Shown here in pieces: positions 49,747-60,140 of a stretch of 64,000 bases of DNA (positions are counted from its first letter, which is position 1; every line of letters begins with the position of its first letter). A program made the translations under genes and the position numbers. The DNA is taken from assembly GCF_030486595.1 (NCBI RefSeq), contig NZ_JAUJZH010000002.1, positions 310,001 to 374,000 on the forward strand. Direction: 5' to 3'. The notes under the pieces were generated by a model. It was given only the letters and a program-made list of their open reading frames with translations, had not been told where the DNA came from and made no database searches. The DNA is from Variovorax ginsengisoli (GTDB lineage Bacteria; Pseudomonadota; Gammaproteobacteria; Burkholderiales; Burkholderiaceae_C).

Positions 49747-51414
49747 ATGACCGACAGCACCCAAGCCCTTCGCGTGGACTACCGCACCGACCCCACTCAA
49801 TACCGCCACTGGAAACTCAGCGTCGAGGGCCCGGTGGCCCGGCTGTCGCTCGACATCGCGGAAGACGGCGGCATCCGCCCCGGCTACAAGCTCAAGCTCA
49901 ACAGTTACGACCTGGGCGTCGACATCGAACTCAACGATGCGCTCAACCGCGTGCGCTTCGAGCACCCCGAAGTCCGCTCGGTGATCGTCACCAGCGGCAA
50001 GGACCGGATCTTCTGCTCGGGCGCCAACATCTTCATGCTCGGCGTCTCCAGCCACGCCTGGAAAGTGAACTTCTGCAAGTTCACCAACGAGACCCGCAAC
50101 GGCATCGAGGACACCTCGAAGCATTCCGGCCTGAAGTTCATCGCCGCGGTCAACGGCGCCTGCGCGGGCGGCGGCTACGAGCTGGCGCTGGCCTGCGACG
50201 AAATCATCCTGGTCGACGACCGCTCGTCTTCCGTCTCGCTGCCCGAAGTGCCGCTGCTCGGCGTGCTGCCCGGCACCGGCGGCCTGACCCGCGTCACCGA
50301 CAAGCGCCGCGTGCGCCATGACCTGGCCGACATCTTCTGCACCAGCGTCGAGGGCGTGCGCGGCCAGCGCGCGGTCGACTGGCGCCTGGTCGACGCGATC
50401 GCCAAGCCGGCCCAGTTCGGCGCCGCGGTCCAGGAGCGCGCCGCCAAGCTGGCCGAGGCCAGCGACCGCCCGGCCAACGGCAAGGGCGTGAGCCTGACTC
50501 GCCTGGAGCGCCAGGACGGCGCCGACAGCCTGCGCTACGAGCATGTCTCGGTCGAGATCGACCGCACCCGCCGCACCGCGACCCTGACCGTGAAGGCGCC
50601 CACCGGCACGCAGCCCACCGACATCGCCGCGATCGAAGCCGCTGGCGCCGCCTGGTGGCCGCTCGCGATGGCGCGCCAGCTCGACGACGCGATCCTGAAC
50701 CTGCGCACCAACGAACTCGACATCGGCACTTGGCTGCTCAAGACCGAGGGCGATGCCCAGGCCGTGCTGGCCAGCGACGCCACGATGCTGGCCAACAAGG
50801 ACCACTGGCTGGTGCGCGAAACGCTGGGCGCGCTGCGCCGCACGCTGGCGCGTCTCGACGTCTCGTCGCGCAGCCTGTTCGCGCTGATCGAATCGGGCTC
50901 GTGCTTCGCCGGCCTGCTGGCGGAACTGGCTTTTGCCGCCGACCGCGCCTACATGCTGGCCCTGCCCGACGATGCCGACAAGGCGCCCAAGCTGACGCTG
51001 GACGCGCTCAACTTCGGCTTCTTCCCGATGGTCAACGACCAGAGCCGTCTGCAGCGCCGCTTCTACGAAGAGACCGCGCCGCTGGAAGCCGCCCGCGGCG
51101 CCGCCGGCAAGGCCCTGGACGCCGACGAAGCGCTCCAGCTCGGCCTGGTCACGATGGCGCCCGACGACATCGACTGGGACGACGAGATCCGCATGGCGAT
51201 CGAGGAGCGCGCCGCGATGTCGCCTGACGCGCTCACTGGCCTGGAGGCCAACCTGCGCTTCGCCAGCAAGGAGAACATGAACACCCGCATCTTCGGCCGG
51301 CTCACCGCCTGGCAGAACTGGATCTTCAACCGTCCGAACGCGGTCGGCGCCAAGGGCGCGCTGAAGGTCTACGGCACCGGCGAGAAGGCCGGCTTCGACC
51401 TCAACCGCGTCTGA
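49747..51414 (+). CDS. boxC: Benzoyl-CoA-dihydrodiol lyase BoxC
   Basis: The 555-residue protein has two crotonase-like halves. The first has SGKDRIFCSGANIFMLGVSS and NGACAGGGYELALACDE as the oxyanion and CoA-binding regions, with SLPEVPLLGVLPGTGGLTR. The second half is more diverged (SLFALIESGSCFAGLLAELA). BoxC opens the ring of the 2,3-epoxy/dihydrodiol form of benzoyl-CoA, giving 3,4-dehydroadipyl-CoA semialdehyde and formate. Length and sequence are typical. AGGAG precedes the ATG at 49747; the frame extends back to 49681 across the operator. It is first in the boxCBA operon. Confidence 0.96.
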   Translation: MTDSTQALRVDYRTDPTQYRHWKLSVEGPVARLSLDIAEDGGIRPGYKLKLNSYDLGVDIELNDALNRVRFEHPEVRSVIVTSGKDRIFCSGANIFMLGVSSHAWKVNFCKFTNETRNGIEDTSKHSGLKFIAAVNGACAGGGYELALACDEIILVDDRSSSVSLPEVPLLGVLPGTGGLTRVTDKRRVRHDLADIFCTSVEGVRGQRAVDWRLVDAIAKPAQFGAAVQERAAKLAEASDRPANGKGVSLTRLERQDGADSLRYEHVSVEIDRTRRTATLTVKAPTGTQPTDIAAIEAAGAAWWPLAMARQLDDAILNLRTNELDIGTWLLKTEGDAQAVLASDATMLANKDHWLVRETLGALRRTLARLDVSSRSLFALIESGSCFAGLLAELAFAADRAYMLALPDDADKAPKLTLDALNFGFFPMVNDQSRLQRRFYEETAPLEAARGAAGKALDADEALQLGLVTMAPDDIDWDDEIRMAIEERAAMSPDALTGLEANLRFASKENMNTRIFGRLTAWQNWIFNRPNAVGAKGALKVYGTGEKAGFDLNRV

Positions 51415-51449
51415 TCCCACCCGCTTCGCAACGAACCAAGGATATCGAA

Positions 51450-52877
<1,428 letters not shown>

Positions 52878-52938
52878 GCCAGGAGAGCGCCGCGGCACCG
52901 GCAAGGGCCGGCCCGCGGCGACATAAAGGAGATACACG

Positions 52939-54216
52939 ATGGACATGGCAGTCGACGTTTCGGTCATCAGGCAGCACCTGATCGACCCCGAGATCTGCAT
53001 TCGCTGCAACACCTGCGAAGCCACCTGCCCGGTCAATGCGATCACGCATGACGACCGCAACTACGTCGTTCGCGCCGATGTCTGCAACGGCTGCATGGCC
53101 TGCATCTCGCCGTGCCCGACCGGCTCGATCGACAACTGGCGCACCATGCCCATGGCGCGCGCCTATTCGATTGAGGAGCAACTGACCTGGGATGAGTTGC
53201 CGGCCGAGCTCACGCCCGAGCAATTGGAGGCCGAAGGCGTCGGCGCGCCGCAGGAGGCGCTGCTGCAAGTGCCGGCCGCGCCGCCCCAACCCGCGACAGC
53301 GCCCGGCGAAACGGCCTTCAATTCGGCCCAGTACGGCGCCACCGTGCCGCCCTGGTCGGCGGCCCACGCCTACACCAACCTGCATCCGCCGAAGAACCCG
53401 ACGACCGCCACCGTGGTCGGCAACTTCAACTGCACCGAGGCCGGCTACGAAAACCAGACCCACCACATCGTGCTGGACTTCGGCGCCATGCCCTTCCCGG
53501 TGCTCGAAGGCCAGTCGATCGGCATCATCCCGCCCGGCACCGATGCCAACGGCAAGGCGCACTTCGCGCGCCAGTACTCGATCGCCAGCCCGCGCAACGG
53601 CGAGCGGCCCGGCTACAACAACATCTCGCTGACCGTCAAGCGCGTGCTGGAAGACCATCAAGGCAAGCCGGTGCGCGGCGTCGCCAGCAACTACGTGTGC
53701 GACCTCAAGGTCGGCGACAAGGTGCAGGTGATCGGGCCCTTCGGATCGTCGTTCCTGATGCCGAACCACCCGAAGTCGCACATCGTGATGATCTGCACCG
53801 GCACCGGCAGCGCGCCGATGCGCGCGATGACCGAATGGCGGCGGCGCCTTCGCAAGAGCGGCAAGTTCGAGGGAGGCAAGCTGATGCTGTTCTTCGGCGC
53901 CCGCACCCAGCAGGAGCTGCCGTACTTCGGCCCGCTGCAGACCTTGCCGAAGGACTTCATCGACATCAACTTCGCCTTCTCGCGCACGCAGGGCCAACCC
54001 AAGCGCTATGTGCAAGACCTGATGCGCGAACGCGCTGCCGACCTGGCCGAGCTGCTGAAGGATGGGCAGACGCACTTCTACGTCTGCGGCCTGAAGAGCA
54101 TGGAGGAGGGCGTGGTGCTGGCGCTGCGCGATGTTGCGACCGAGGCCGGGCTCGATTGGGATCAGGTCGGCATGGGGCTGAAGCGCGAAGGCCGGCTGCA
54201 CCTGGAGACTTACTGA
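52939..54216 (+). CDS. boxA: Benzoyl-CoA epoxidase reductase subunit BoxA
   Basis: The 425-residue reductase has two N-terminal [4Fe-4S] ferredoxin motifs (C20, C23, C26, C30 and C49, C52, C55, C59), a Pro/Ala linker (about 105-125), then a ferredoxin-NADP reductase module with the FAD motif [12 protein letters not shown] and NADP motif [14 protein letters not shown]. It passes electrons from NADPH to BoxB. AAAGGAG lies before the ATG. It is third in the operon, 61 bases after boxB. Confidence 0.96.
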   Translation: MDMAVDVSVIRQHLIDPEICIRCNTCEATCPVNAITHDDRNYVVRADVCNGCMACISPCPTGSIDNWRTMPMARAYSIEEQLTWDELPAELTPEQLEAEGVGAPQEALLQVPAAPPQPATAPGETAFNSAQYGATVPPWSAAHAYTNLHPPKNPTTATVVGNFNCTEAGYENQTHHIVLDFGAMPFPVLEGQSIGIIPPGTDANGKAHFARQYSIASPRNGERPGYNNISLTVKRVLEDHQGKPVRGVASNYVCDLKVGDKVQVIGPFGSSFLMPNHPKSHIVMICTGTGSAPMRAMTEWRRRLRKSGKFEGGKLMLFFGARTQQELPYFGPLQTLPKDFIDINFAFSRTQGQPKRYVQDLMRERAADLAELLKDGQTHFYVCGLKSMEEGVVLALRDVATEAGLDWDQVGMGLKREGRLHLETY

Positions 54217-54245
54217 GACATCGCTGGACCGATGTACCCGCACCC

Positions 54246-54683
54246 ATGAAATTCGCGGACTTCCACGAGGGCCAAACCATCCAGGCCGGCCCCTACCTGG
54301 TGACGGAAGCGGAAGTCCTGCAGTTCGCCCGGGCCTACGACCCGCAGTGGTTCCACACCGATGCCGAGGCCGCCGCCGAGGGTCCGTTCGGCGGCCTGAT
54401 CGCGAGCGGCTGGCACACCAGCGCGATCGCGATGCGGCTGGTCACCGACGCTGCCCTGGCGGGTTCCGAGTCCTTCGCCTCGCCGGGGCTGGCCTTTCTC
54501 AAGTGGCCGAACCCGGTGCGCCCGGGCGACAGCCTGCGGCTGGTGGCGGACGTGATCGAGGTGCGGCGCTCCGAGAAGCGGCCGCACCTGGGCATCCTGC
54601 GCTGGCGCTGGCGGCTCTTCAACCAGCGCGAACTGCCGGTGCTCGACCTCGAGGCGACCAGCCTGTTCCGGCTGCCGGCCTGA
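54246..54683 (+). CDS. MaoC-like hotdog hydratase
   Basis: The 145-residue protein has the MaoC/(R)-hydratase signature: FARAYDPQWFHTDAEAAAEG with the catalytic Asp/His pair, GPFGGLIASGWHTSAIAMRL, then FLKWPNPVRPGDSLRLVADV. It follows boxA by 29 bases on the same strand and is probably part of the operon. Its role could be hydration of 3,4-dehydroadipyl-CoA or an isomer, or clearing of the product. That is inference from position. Confidence 0.85.
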   Translation: MKFADFHEGQTIQAGPYLVTEAEVLQFARAYDPQWFHTDAEAAAEGPFGGLIASGWHTSAIAMRLVTDAALAGSESFASPGLAFLKWPNPVRPGDSLRLVADVIEVRRSEKRPHLGILRWRWRLFNQRELPVLDLEATSLFRLPA

Positions 54684-54695
54684 GGGTTTCCACGC

Positions 54696-55511
54696 TCAGG
54701 GCCGCGTCGCCACCGTGAGGATCGCGGGCATCGGCACTGTGTAGCCCTCGGCGTTGCGGTAGGGCTCGAGCGCCCTCAGGATCGCGGCGTCGATCGCTTC
54801 CGCACTGCCGTCCTGCTGGCGCTGCAGCGTGCCGCGCATGCGCACCGTGGCTGTCTTCAGGGTGCGCAGGATCATTTCGCCGGAGGCGGCCCGGAAGGTC
54901 TGCGGCACCGGCGTCACGAAGCACGCCACGAAGCCGGCCGCGGCCAGCACGGGGCGGCTGACCGACGGGTCCGCGAACATGAACATGCCGGGCCCCGCCG
55001 GCAGCCCGACATCGAGCGCGCCGTGGATGCGGATGGCGTCGAGCACGGCGCCGAACAGCCGGGTCTTCTGCGGCAGGTCCCAGACCGTGAAGGCCAGCCG
55101 GCCGCCCGGTTTCAGCACCCGGAAGGCCTCGCCGAAAAAGCGCTCGGGCTCGGGGAAATGCAGCACGCCGTAGTTGGCCACGACAGCGTCGAAGCGCTGA
55201 TCCTCGAACGGCAGCCGGCCGGCATCGCCTTCCTCGAAGCGCAGCGCCGGATAGCGGAGCCTGGCGAGCCGGACCTGTTCGGGCGAGAAGTCGACCCCCG
55301 TGACTTCGGCGCCGCGCGCCTGTGCCGCGGCGGCCGCATGCCCGGCGCCGGTCGCCACGTCGAGGACCGACTGTCCGGGGGCCACGCCGGCGCCGTCGAG
55401 CAACGGCTCGATCGATTGGGCCGTCACGCCCGCCATGAGGTCGTCGTAGCTGGCGCACACCGCGGGGTCGGTCCAGCCCTCATGCTCGAAATCACGGAAC
55501 GAGGCGGTCAT
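54696..55511 (-). CDS. SAM-dependent methyltransferase (class I, UbiE-like)
   Basis: The 271-residue protein has the SAM-binding motif I VLDVATGAGHAAAAA, the acidic residue of motif II in EVTGVDFSPEQVRLARLR, motif III region EEGDAGRLPFEDQRFDAVVA and FRVLKPGGRLAFTVWD. The C-terminal half is variable. The substrate is unknown; proximity to an MscS gene gives no hint. The ATG at 55511 is chosen; the frame extends into the channel gene upstream. It is convergent with the MaoC-like gene. Confidence 0.85.
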   Translation of the reverse strand: MTASFRDFEHEGWTDPAVCASYDDLMAGVTAQSIEPLLDGAGVAPGQSVLDVATGAGHAAAAAQARGAEVTGVDFSPEQVRLARLRYPALRFEEGDAGRLPFEDQRFDAVVANYGVLHFPEPERFFGEAFRVLKPGGRLAFTVWDLPQKTRLFGAVLDAIRIHGALDVGLPAGPGMFMFADPSVSRPVLAAAGFVACFVTPVPQTFRAASGEMILRTLKTATVRMRGTLQRQQDGSAEAIDAAILRALEPYRNAEGYTVPMPAILTVATRP

Positions 55512-55518
55512 GGGCCCC

Positions 55519-57141
55519 TCACTCCGCTGGCGCCGGCCGCCAGCCTTCCCTGGGCACCAGCACCGGGTCCGACGGCTGGAACACGAAGTGCGGCGACATG
55601 ATCTGCACGCCGTACTCGTTGAAAACGTCCTGGATGTGGCCATGCAGCGCATCCAGCACGTCGTACTTGGGCGCGCCCACCCGCATGAAGACATTCAGTT
55701 CGTAGGCGATGTAGAAGTCCTGCAGCCCCACCTGCCGCACCGTCGGCGCCGGCGCGGCCAGCAGATCGGGCGTGCGCCCGGCGGCCATCACGAGCATCGC
55801 CTGCACCTGGCGCCAGGGGCTGTCGTAGCCGATCGTGACCGAGGTCGCCAGCGCGATGCCGCCATCGCCGGCCTTGGTGGTGTCGCTCGAGTTCAGGATC
55901 CGGGTGGCGACCACCACCGAGTTGGGCAGCGTGACTTCTTGGTCGAGCCGGTTGCGCAGCTTGGTCGAGAGTGTTCCGAGCTCGACCACGTAGCCTTCGG
56001 ATTCGCCGATCTGCACGTAGTCGCCGGGTCGCAGCGCACGCGAGTAGATCAGCACGAAGCCCGACATGATCTGCGACACCACGCCGGACGACCCGAGCGT
56101 GACCAGCACCCCGAAGAAGACGCTGAGCCCCTTGAACGCGTTGGAATCCGAGCCCGGGATGAACGGGTAGGCGACCACCGCCGCGAACAGCCAGACCAGC
56201 ACCACCGTCAGCCGCCGGGTGGCGCCAATGGTGTCGCTCTGCAGCGCGGCGACCTTCACGCCGCTCGCATGCGCGGCGTTGAAAAGCGTATGCAGGCCGC
56301 GCACCGCCAGGTGCGCGAGGACAAAGATCACGGCCACCATCGCGAGGTCGGGCATCGCGTGCAGTACCGCGACCGCGACGCGGGAGGCGACCCCGACCAG
56401 CGAGGCGTCGAGCGTGTCGCCCCAGGGGCGGGTGTAGGGGAAGCGGGTCAGCACGTACGCCAGCCAGACATAGGCGGCCATCAGGACCAGGCCGACCTTC
56501 AGCCACTGGACGGCATAGCCCAGCAAGGACACGGCGATCCGGCGGGCATGGAACAAGGGCCTTGCAGACGTCCGCTCGCGCAGGCCCTGCATCCGCGCCT
56601 CGATGCGCCCGGCCATGAACTGCAGCGCCAGGACCGCCGCCACGAGCGCCAGCGTCGCGAGCACGGACCACCCGATCGCGATCGAGAACTGGCGCGTGCT
56701 GGCCTGCGCCTGGCGTGCCAGCAGCGCCTCGTGCAGCCGCGAGGCCGCCTGCGCGGCCACCTGCGCCAGCGCCGGGTCGCCGGGCTCCAGGTCGTTGGCG
56801 AACACCGCGAACAGGGTGCCGCCGTCGAGCATCACCGCGTAGCCGGGCACGCCTTCATGGCTGAAGCTCGCGACTTCGACCGGCGCAGCGAGGCCGGTCA
56901 GCGGCAGGTCCCGGATGCGCTCGGCGGCACGGTCGGCGCGCTGCTGCGGCGACAGGCCGAACATCGGCACCCGGAAGACGAAGACCGTGCGGTTCCAGAC
57001 CTTCAGCGTGGCGCCGGTGGGTGGGGCTTCCTGGGCGGACGCGGCAGCCGCCGCCGCAACCATCGCCAAGGCCAGCAGCCAGGCGCACCGGCGCAGGTGA
57101 GTCACGGCAAGCAAGAAGAAGCGGGCGAGTGGAATGGCCAT
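55519..57141 (-). CDS. MscS-family mechanosensitive ion channel
   Basis: The 540-residue protein has a cleavable signal (ACAWLLALAMVAAAAA-type stretch, ending ASAQEAPPTG), a periplasmic domain (about 35-150), several membrane helices from about 155 to 330, and the MscS pore helix and beta domain. The latter reads LSVFFGVLVTLGSSGVVSQI, then RALRPGDYVQIGESEGYVVE and LPNSVVVATRILNSS. It relieves turgor or osmotic stress. The ATG at 57141 gives the signal peptide. The methyltransferase gene starts 7 bases after its stop. Confidence 0.9.
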   Translation of the reverse strand: MAIPLARFFLLAVTHLRRCAWLLALAMVAAAAAASAQEAPPTGATLKVWNRTVFVFRVPMFGLSPQQRADRAAERIRDLPLTGLAAPVEVASFSHEGVPGYAVMLDGGTLFAVFANDLEPGDPALAQVAAQAASRLHEALLARQAQASTRQFSIAIGWSVLATLALVAAVLALQFMAGRIEARMQGLRERTSARPLFHARRIAVSLLGYAVQWLKVGLVLMAAYVWLAYVLTRFPYTRPWGDTLDASLVGVASRVAVAVLHAMPDLAMVAVIFVLAHLAVRGLHTLFNAAHASGVKVAALQSDTIGATRRLTVVLVWLFAAVVAYPFIPGSDSNAFKGLSVFFGVLVTLGSSGVVSQIMSGFVLIYSRALRPGDYVQIGESEGYVVELGTLSTKLRNRLDQEVTLPNSVVVATRILNSSDTTKAGDGGIALATSVTIGYDSPWRQVQAMLVMAAGRTPDLLAAPAPTVRQVGLQDFYIAYELNVFMRVGAPKYDVLDALHGHIQDVFNEYGVQIMSPHFVFQPSDPVLVPREGWRPAPAE

Positions 57142-57295
57142 CCCGGAGTCGGTCCTTTGCGCTGGGGCTGGCGGAAAGTACACCACGATCGGCCGGCCCG
57201 GGCAAGGCGAGCGGCCCGAGTGCGCGCAGATGGCGTGGAGAAGCCGGGAGTCAACCCCGATTGAGCGCGGTCGGCCGCGGCGCTAGGCTTGGTGC

Positions 57296-59284
57296 ATGCG
57301 CGCTCCCAACATTCCCCAGCTCCGCCTCTATCAAAACTGGCTGAACCAGACTCGCGGCCTTCGATTCGACAGCTACGACGCGCTCTGGCGCTGGTCCGTC
57401 ACCGATCTCGATGCCTTCTGGCAGAGCATCTGGGACTACGCCGGGCTGCGCTCGCCGACGCCGCACACGGCGGTGCTTGCCGACGCCCGCATGCCCGGCG
57501 CGCGCTGGTTTCCCGGAGCCCAGGTCAACTACGCGCGCGAGGTGCTGCGCCACGTCGACGCCGCCCATGCCGCGGGCATGCCGGCCATCGTGAGCGACAA
57601 CGAGCTCGGCGAGGTGCGCGAGATGTCGTGGCCCGAGCTGCGGCGCCAAGTCGCGTCGGTGGCGCTCACACTGCGGTCGCTCGGCGTGGGCCGCGGCGAT
57701 CGCGTCGCGGCCTACATGCCCAACGTTCCCGAGACCATGGTCGCGTTCCTGGCCTGCTCCAGCATCGGCGCGATCTGGAGCGTGTGCGCGCCCGACATGG
57801 GCACGCCGGCCGTGGCAGACCGCTTCGGCCAGATCGAGCCCAAGCTGCTGATCGCGGTCGACGGCGTGCACTACGGCGGCAAGCCGCTCGACCGCAGCGC
57901 GGTGCTGCAGGCGCTGCGCGGCCAGCTGCCGAGCGTGCAGAAGCTGTTGCTGGTGAAGACCCCGTTCGCCGCCGGCGAGGTGGCGCACGATGTCGAATGG
58001 CAGCAGGCCGCCGGGTGCGACGCCGCCCAGGTGGCAGCGTTCGAACCCGAGTGGCTGCCCTTCGACCACCCGATCTGGATCGTCTATTCGAGCGGCACCA
58101 CCGGGCTGCCCAAGCCCATCGTGCACGGCCAGGGCGGCATCATCCTCACGATGCATGCCTGCGGCCTGCACAACGACGTCGGCGCCAGCTACGGCGCCAA
58201 CAACTTCGGCGAGCGCTACCACTGGTACAGCTCCACCGGCTGGGTGATGTGGAACTCGCAGCTCTCGGGCCTGGCCTTCGGCGCCACCATCTGCATCTAC
58301 GACGGCAACCCGGCGGGCAGCAAGGAGAAGCCCGACTGGAGCGTGCTGTGGCGCTTCGTCGCGCGGCACAAGGTCAGCTTCTTCGGCGCCGGCGCGGCCT
58401 ATTTCACGCACTGCATGAAGGCCGGCCTGGTCGCCCGGGATTGCGGCGACCTGTCGCGCGTGCGCGCGCTCGGCAGCACCGGCTCGCCGCTGCCGGAAGA
58501 GGTGCAGCGCTGGGGCTCGCAGCAGGTGCTCGATGCCGGCTCGGAGGCGGTGTGGTGGTGCAATATTTCCGGCGGCACCGACTTCTGCGGCGCCTTCGTC
58601 GGCGGCAACCGCGAGTTGCCCGAGGTGCCCGGCCAGATGCAGTGCCGCGAACTCGGCCATGCGGTCGAGGCCTGGAACGACCGGGGCCGGCCGGTCATCG
58701 GCGAGGTCGGCGAACTGGTCTGCACCCGGCCGATCCCGTCGATGCCGCTCTATTTCTGGGGCGACCAAGGCAACGCGCGCTACCTGTCGAGCTACTTCGA
58801 CACCTACCCCGGGGTCTGGCGTCACGGCGACTGGATCAGGATCGGCGCCGACGGCGGCTGCATCATCTACGGCCGCAGCGACGCGACCATCAACCGCCAG
58901 GGCCTGCGCATGGGCACCAGCGAGATCTACAACGCGGTCGAATCCCTGCCCGAGGTGCTCGACTCCATGGTGGTCGACCTCGAATACCTGGGCCGCCAGA
59001 GCTACATGCCCTTGTTCGTCGTGCTGCGTCCGGGCGTCGCGCTCGACGACGCGCTGCGCGGCCGGCTCAACCAGGCGATCCGCAGCTCGCTGTCGCCGCG
59101 TTTCGTTCCCGACGACATCTTCCAGGTGGCGGAGATCCCGCGCACGCTGTCGGGCAAGAAGCAGGAGCTGCCGATCAAGAAGCTGCTGCTCGGGCAGCCG
59201 CTCGACAAGGTCGTGAACCGCGAAGCGATGGCCAACCCGGCCAGCCTCGACTGGTACGTGGCTTTCGCCGAACGCCGGCTATAG
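57296..59284 (+). CDS. Acetoacetyl-CoA synthetase
   Basis: The 662-residue AMP-forming ligase has the family N-terminus (LYQNWLNQTRGLRFDSYDAL), P-loop IVYSSGTTGLPKPIVHGQ, TGWVMWNSQLSGLAFGATIC, GTDFCGAFVGGN, hinge YGRSDATINRQGLRMGTSEI and C-terminal SGKKQELPIKKLLLG. The pattern matches acetoacetate-CoA ligases, used with ketone bodies or polyhydroxybutyrate turnover. The product could feed acetyl-CoA. No thiolase is adjacent. It overlaps the convergent membrane protein gene by 6 bases. Confidence 0.92.
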   Translation: MRAPNIPQLRLYQNWLNQTRGLRFDSYDALWRWSVTDLDAFWQSIWDYAGLRSPTPHTAVLADARMPGARWFPGAQVNYAREVLRHVDAAHAAGMPAIVSDNELGEVREMSWPELRRQVASVALTLRSLGVGRGDRVAAYMPNVPETMVAFLACSSIGAIWSVCAPDMGTPAVADRFGQIEPKLLIAVDGVHYGGKPLDRSAVLQALRGQLPSVQKLLLVKTPFAAGEVAHDVEWQQAAGCDAAQVAAFEPEWLPFDHPIWIVYSSGTTGLPKPIVHGQGGIILTMHACGLHNDVGASYGANNFGERYHWYSSTGWVMWNSQLSGLAFGATICIYDGNPAGSKEKPDWSVLWRFVARHKVSFFGAGAAYFTHCMKAGLVARDCGDLSRVRALGSTGSPLPEEVQRWGSQQVLDAGSEAVWWCNISGGTDFCGAFVGGNRELPEVPGQMQCRELGHAVEAWNDRGRPVIGEVGELVCTRPIPSMPLYFWGDQGNARYLSSYFDTYPGVWRHGDWIRIGADGGCIIYGRSDATINRQGLRMGTSEIYNAVESLPEVLDSMVVDLEYLGRQSYMPLFVVLRPGVALDDALRGRLNQAIRSSLSPRFVPDDIFQVAEIPRTLSGKKQELPIKKLLLGQPLDKVVNREAMANPASLDWYVAFAERRL

Positions 59285-59677
59285 CCAGTTGCCGCTCGAA
59301 GGCATCTGGATCGCATCGGGACCGCTGGTGTCCACCAGCGCACCCAGGAACACGCTCAGCAGCGAGATGAAGATGCTCGCGAACAGCGCGGTCCAGAAGC
59401 CCGACACCTTGAAGCCGCGCACCAGCGCCGACACCAGCAGGATCATCAGCGCGTTGATCACCAGCAGGAACAGGCCGAAGGTCAGGAAGGTCAGCGGCAG
59501 GGTCAGGATGATCAGCAGCGGCTTGACCACCGCGTTGGCGAAGCCGAGCAGCAGCGCCGAGATCACCAGCGAGCCGGTGCTCTCGAACTGGAGTCCGCGA
59601 AAGATGTAGCTGGCGACCCAGAGCGAGAGGGCCGTGATGGCCCAGTGCAGGAGAAAGGGCGCCAGGGAATTCAGCAT
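59279..59677 (-). CDS. Phage-holin-4-type small membrane protein
   Basis: The 132-residue protein has four hydrophobic helices with the family pattern HWAITALSLWVASYIFRGLQ, LLGFANAVVKPLLIILTLPL and FLLVINALMILLVSALVRGF. Despite the name these chromosomal proteins are not phage lysis proteins, and their role is unknown. It ends by overlapping the acetoacetyl-CoA synthetase stop. Confidence 0.85.
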   Translation of the reverse strand: MLNSLAPFLLHWAITALSLWVASYIFRGLQFESTGSLVISALLLGFANAVVKPLLIILTLPLTFLTFGLFLLVINALMILLVSALVRGFKVSGFWTALFASIFISLLSVFLGALVDTSGPDAIQMPSSGNWL

Positions 59678-59735
59678 GACGGGGCTCGCGGTTCGTTCGA
59701 AGTTGACCCGGCCATCATATCGGCGCCGGTCTGTC

Positions 59736-60011
59736 TTAAACCCGCCGGTTCGACAGCTTCACCATCAGCTCGTCCGCCAGTTCGAAGGCACGGTGCTCCA
59801 TCACGGCCACCGGATAGCTGCCGATGCGCAGGCGGTCGTAGATGACAGTCGCGTAGCTGAATTCGTCGCCGAGCACCGAGGCCGCGTCCTGCAGGCACTC
59901 GGCGAGCGAGACCAGGCCTTCGCGCGCGTAGTGATGGGTGCCGTCGCCGGTCCCGACGGTCGCCTTGAAGTTGCCGTCCGCGCGTTTCGTGATCTCGACC
60001 TCAGGCTGCAT
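59736..60011 (-). CDS. Small conserved-type hypothetical protein
   Basis: The 91-residue soluble protein begins MQPEVEITKRADGNFKATVG and ends AFELADELMVKLSNRRV. It is predicted to have a short beta region followed by a helix. It shows no motif I recognise. It lies between the holin-like gene and the amidohydrolase on the same strand and may be a stand-alone gene. Confidence 0.6.
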   Translation of the reverse strand: MQPEVEITKRADGNFKATVGTGDGTHHYAREGLVSLAECLQDAASVLGDEFSYATVIYDRLRIGSYPVAVMEHRAFELADELMVKLSNRRV

Positions 60012-60140
60012 GGCTCGCTCTTCCAGATTCCGATTGACTTCGTTGATGTGGGCTCCGCCCCGGGCGGAACCCTCGAGAGTACAAAGAGATCGGCGATCGC
60101 GCCATCACGGAAAACGGTGAGCGGGCTGTCGGCCGCTATG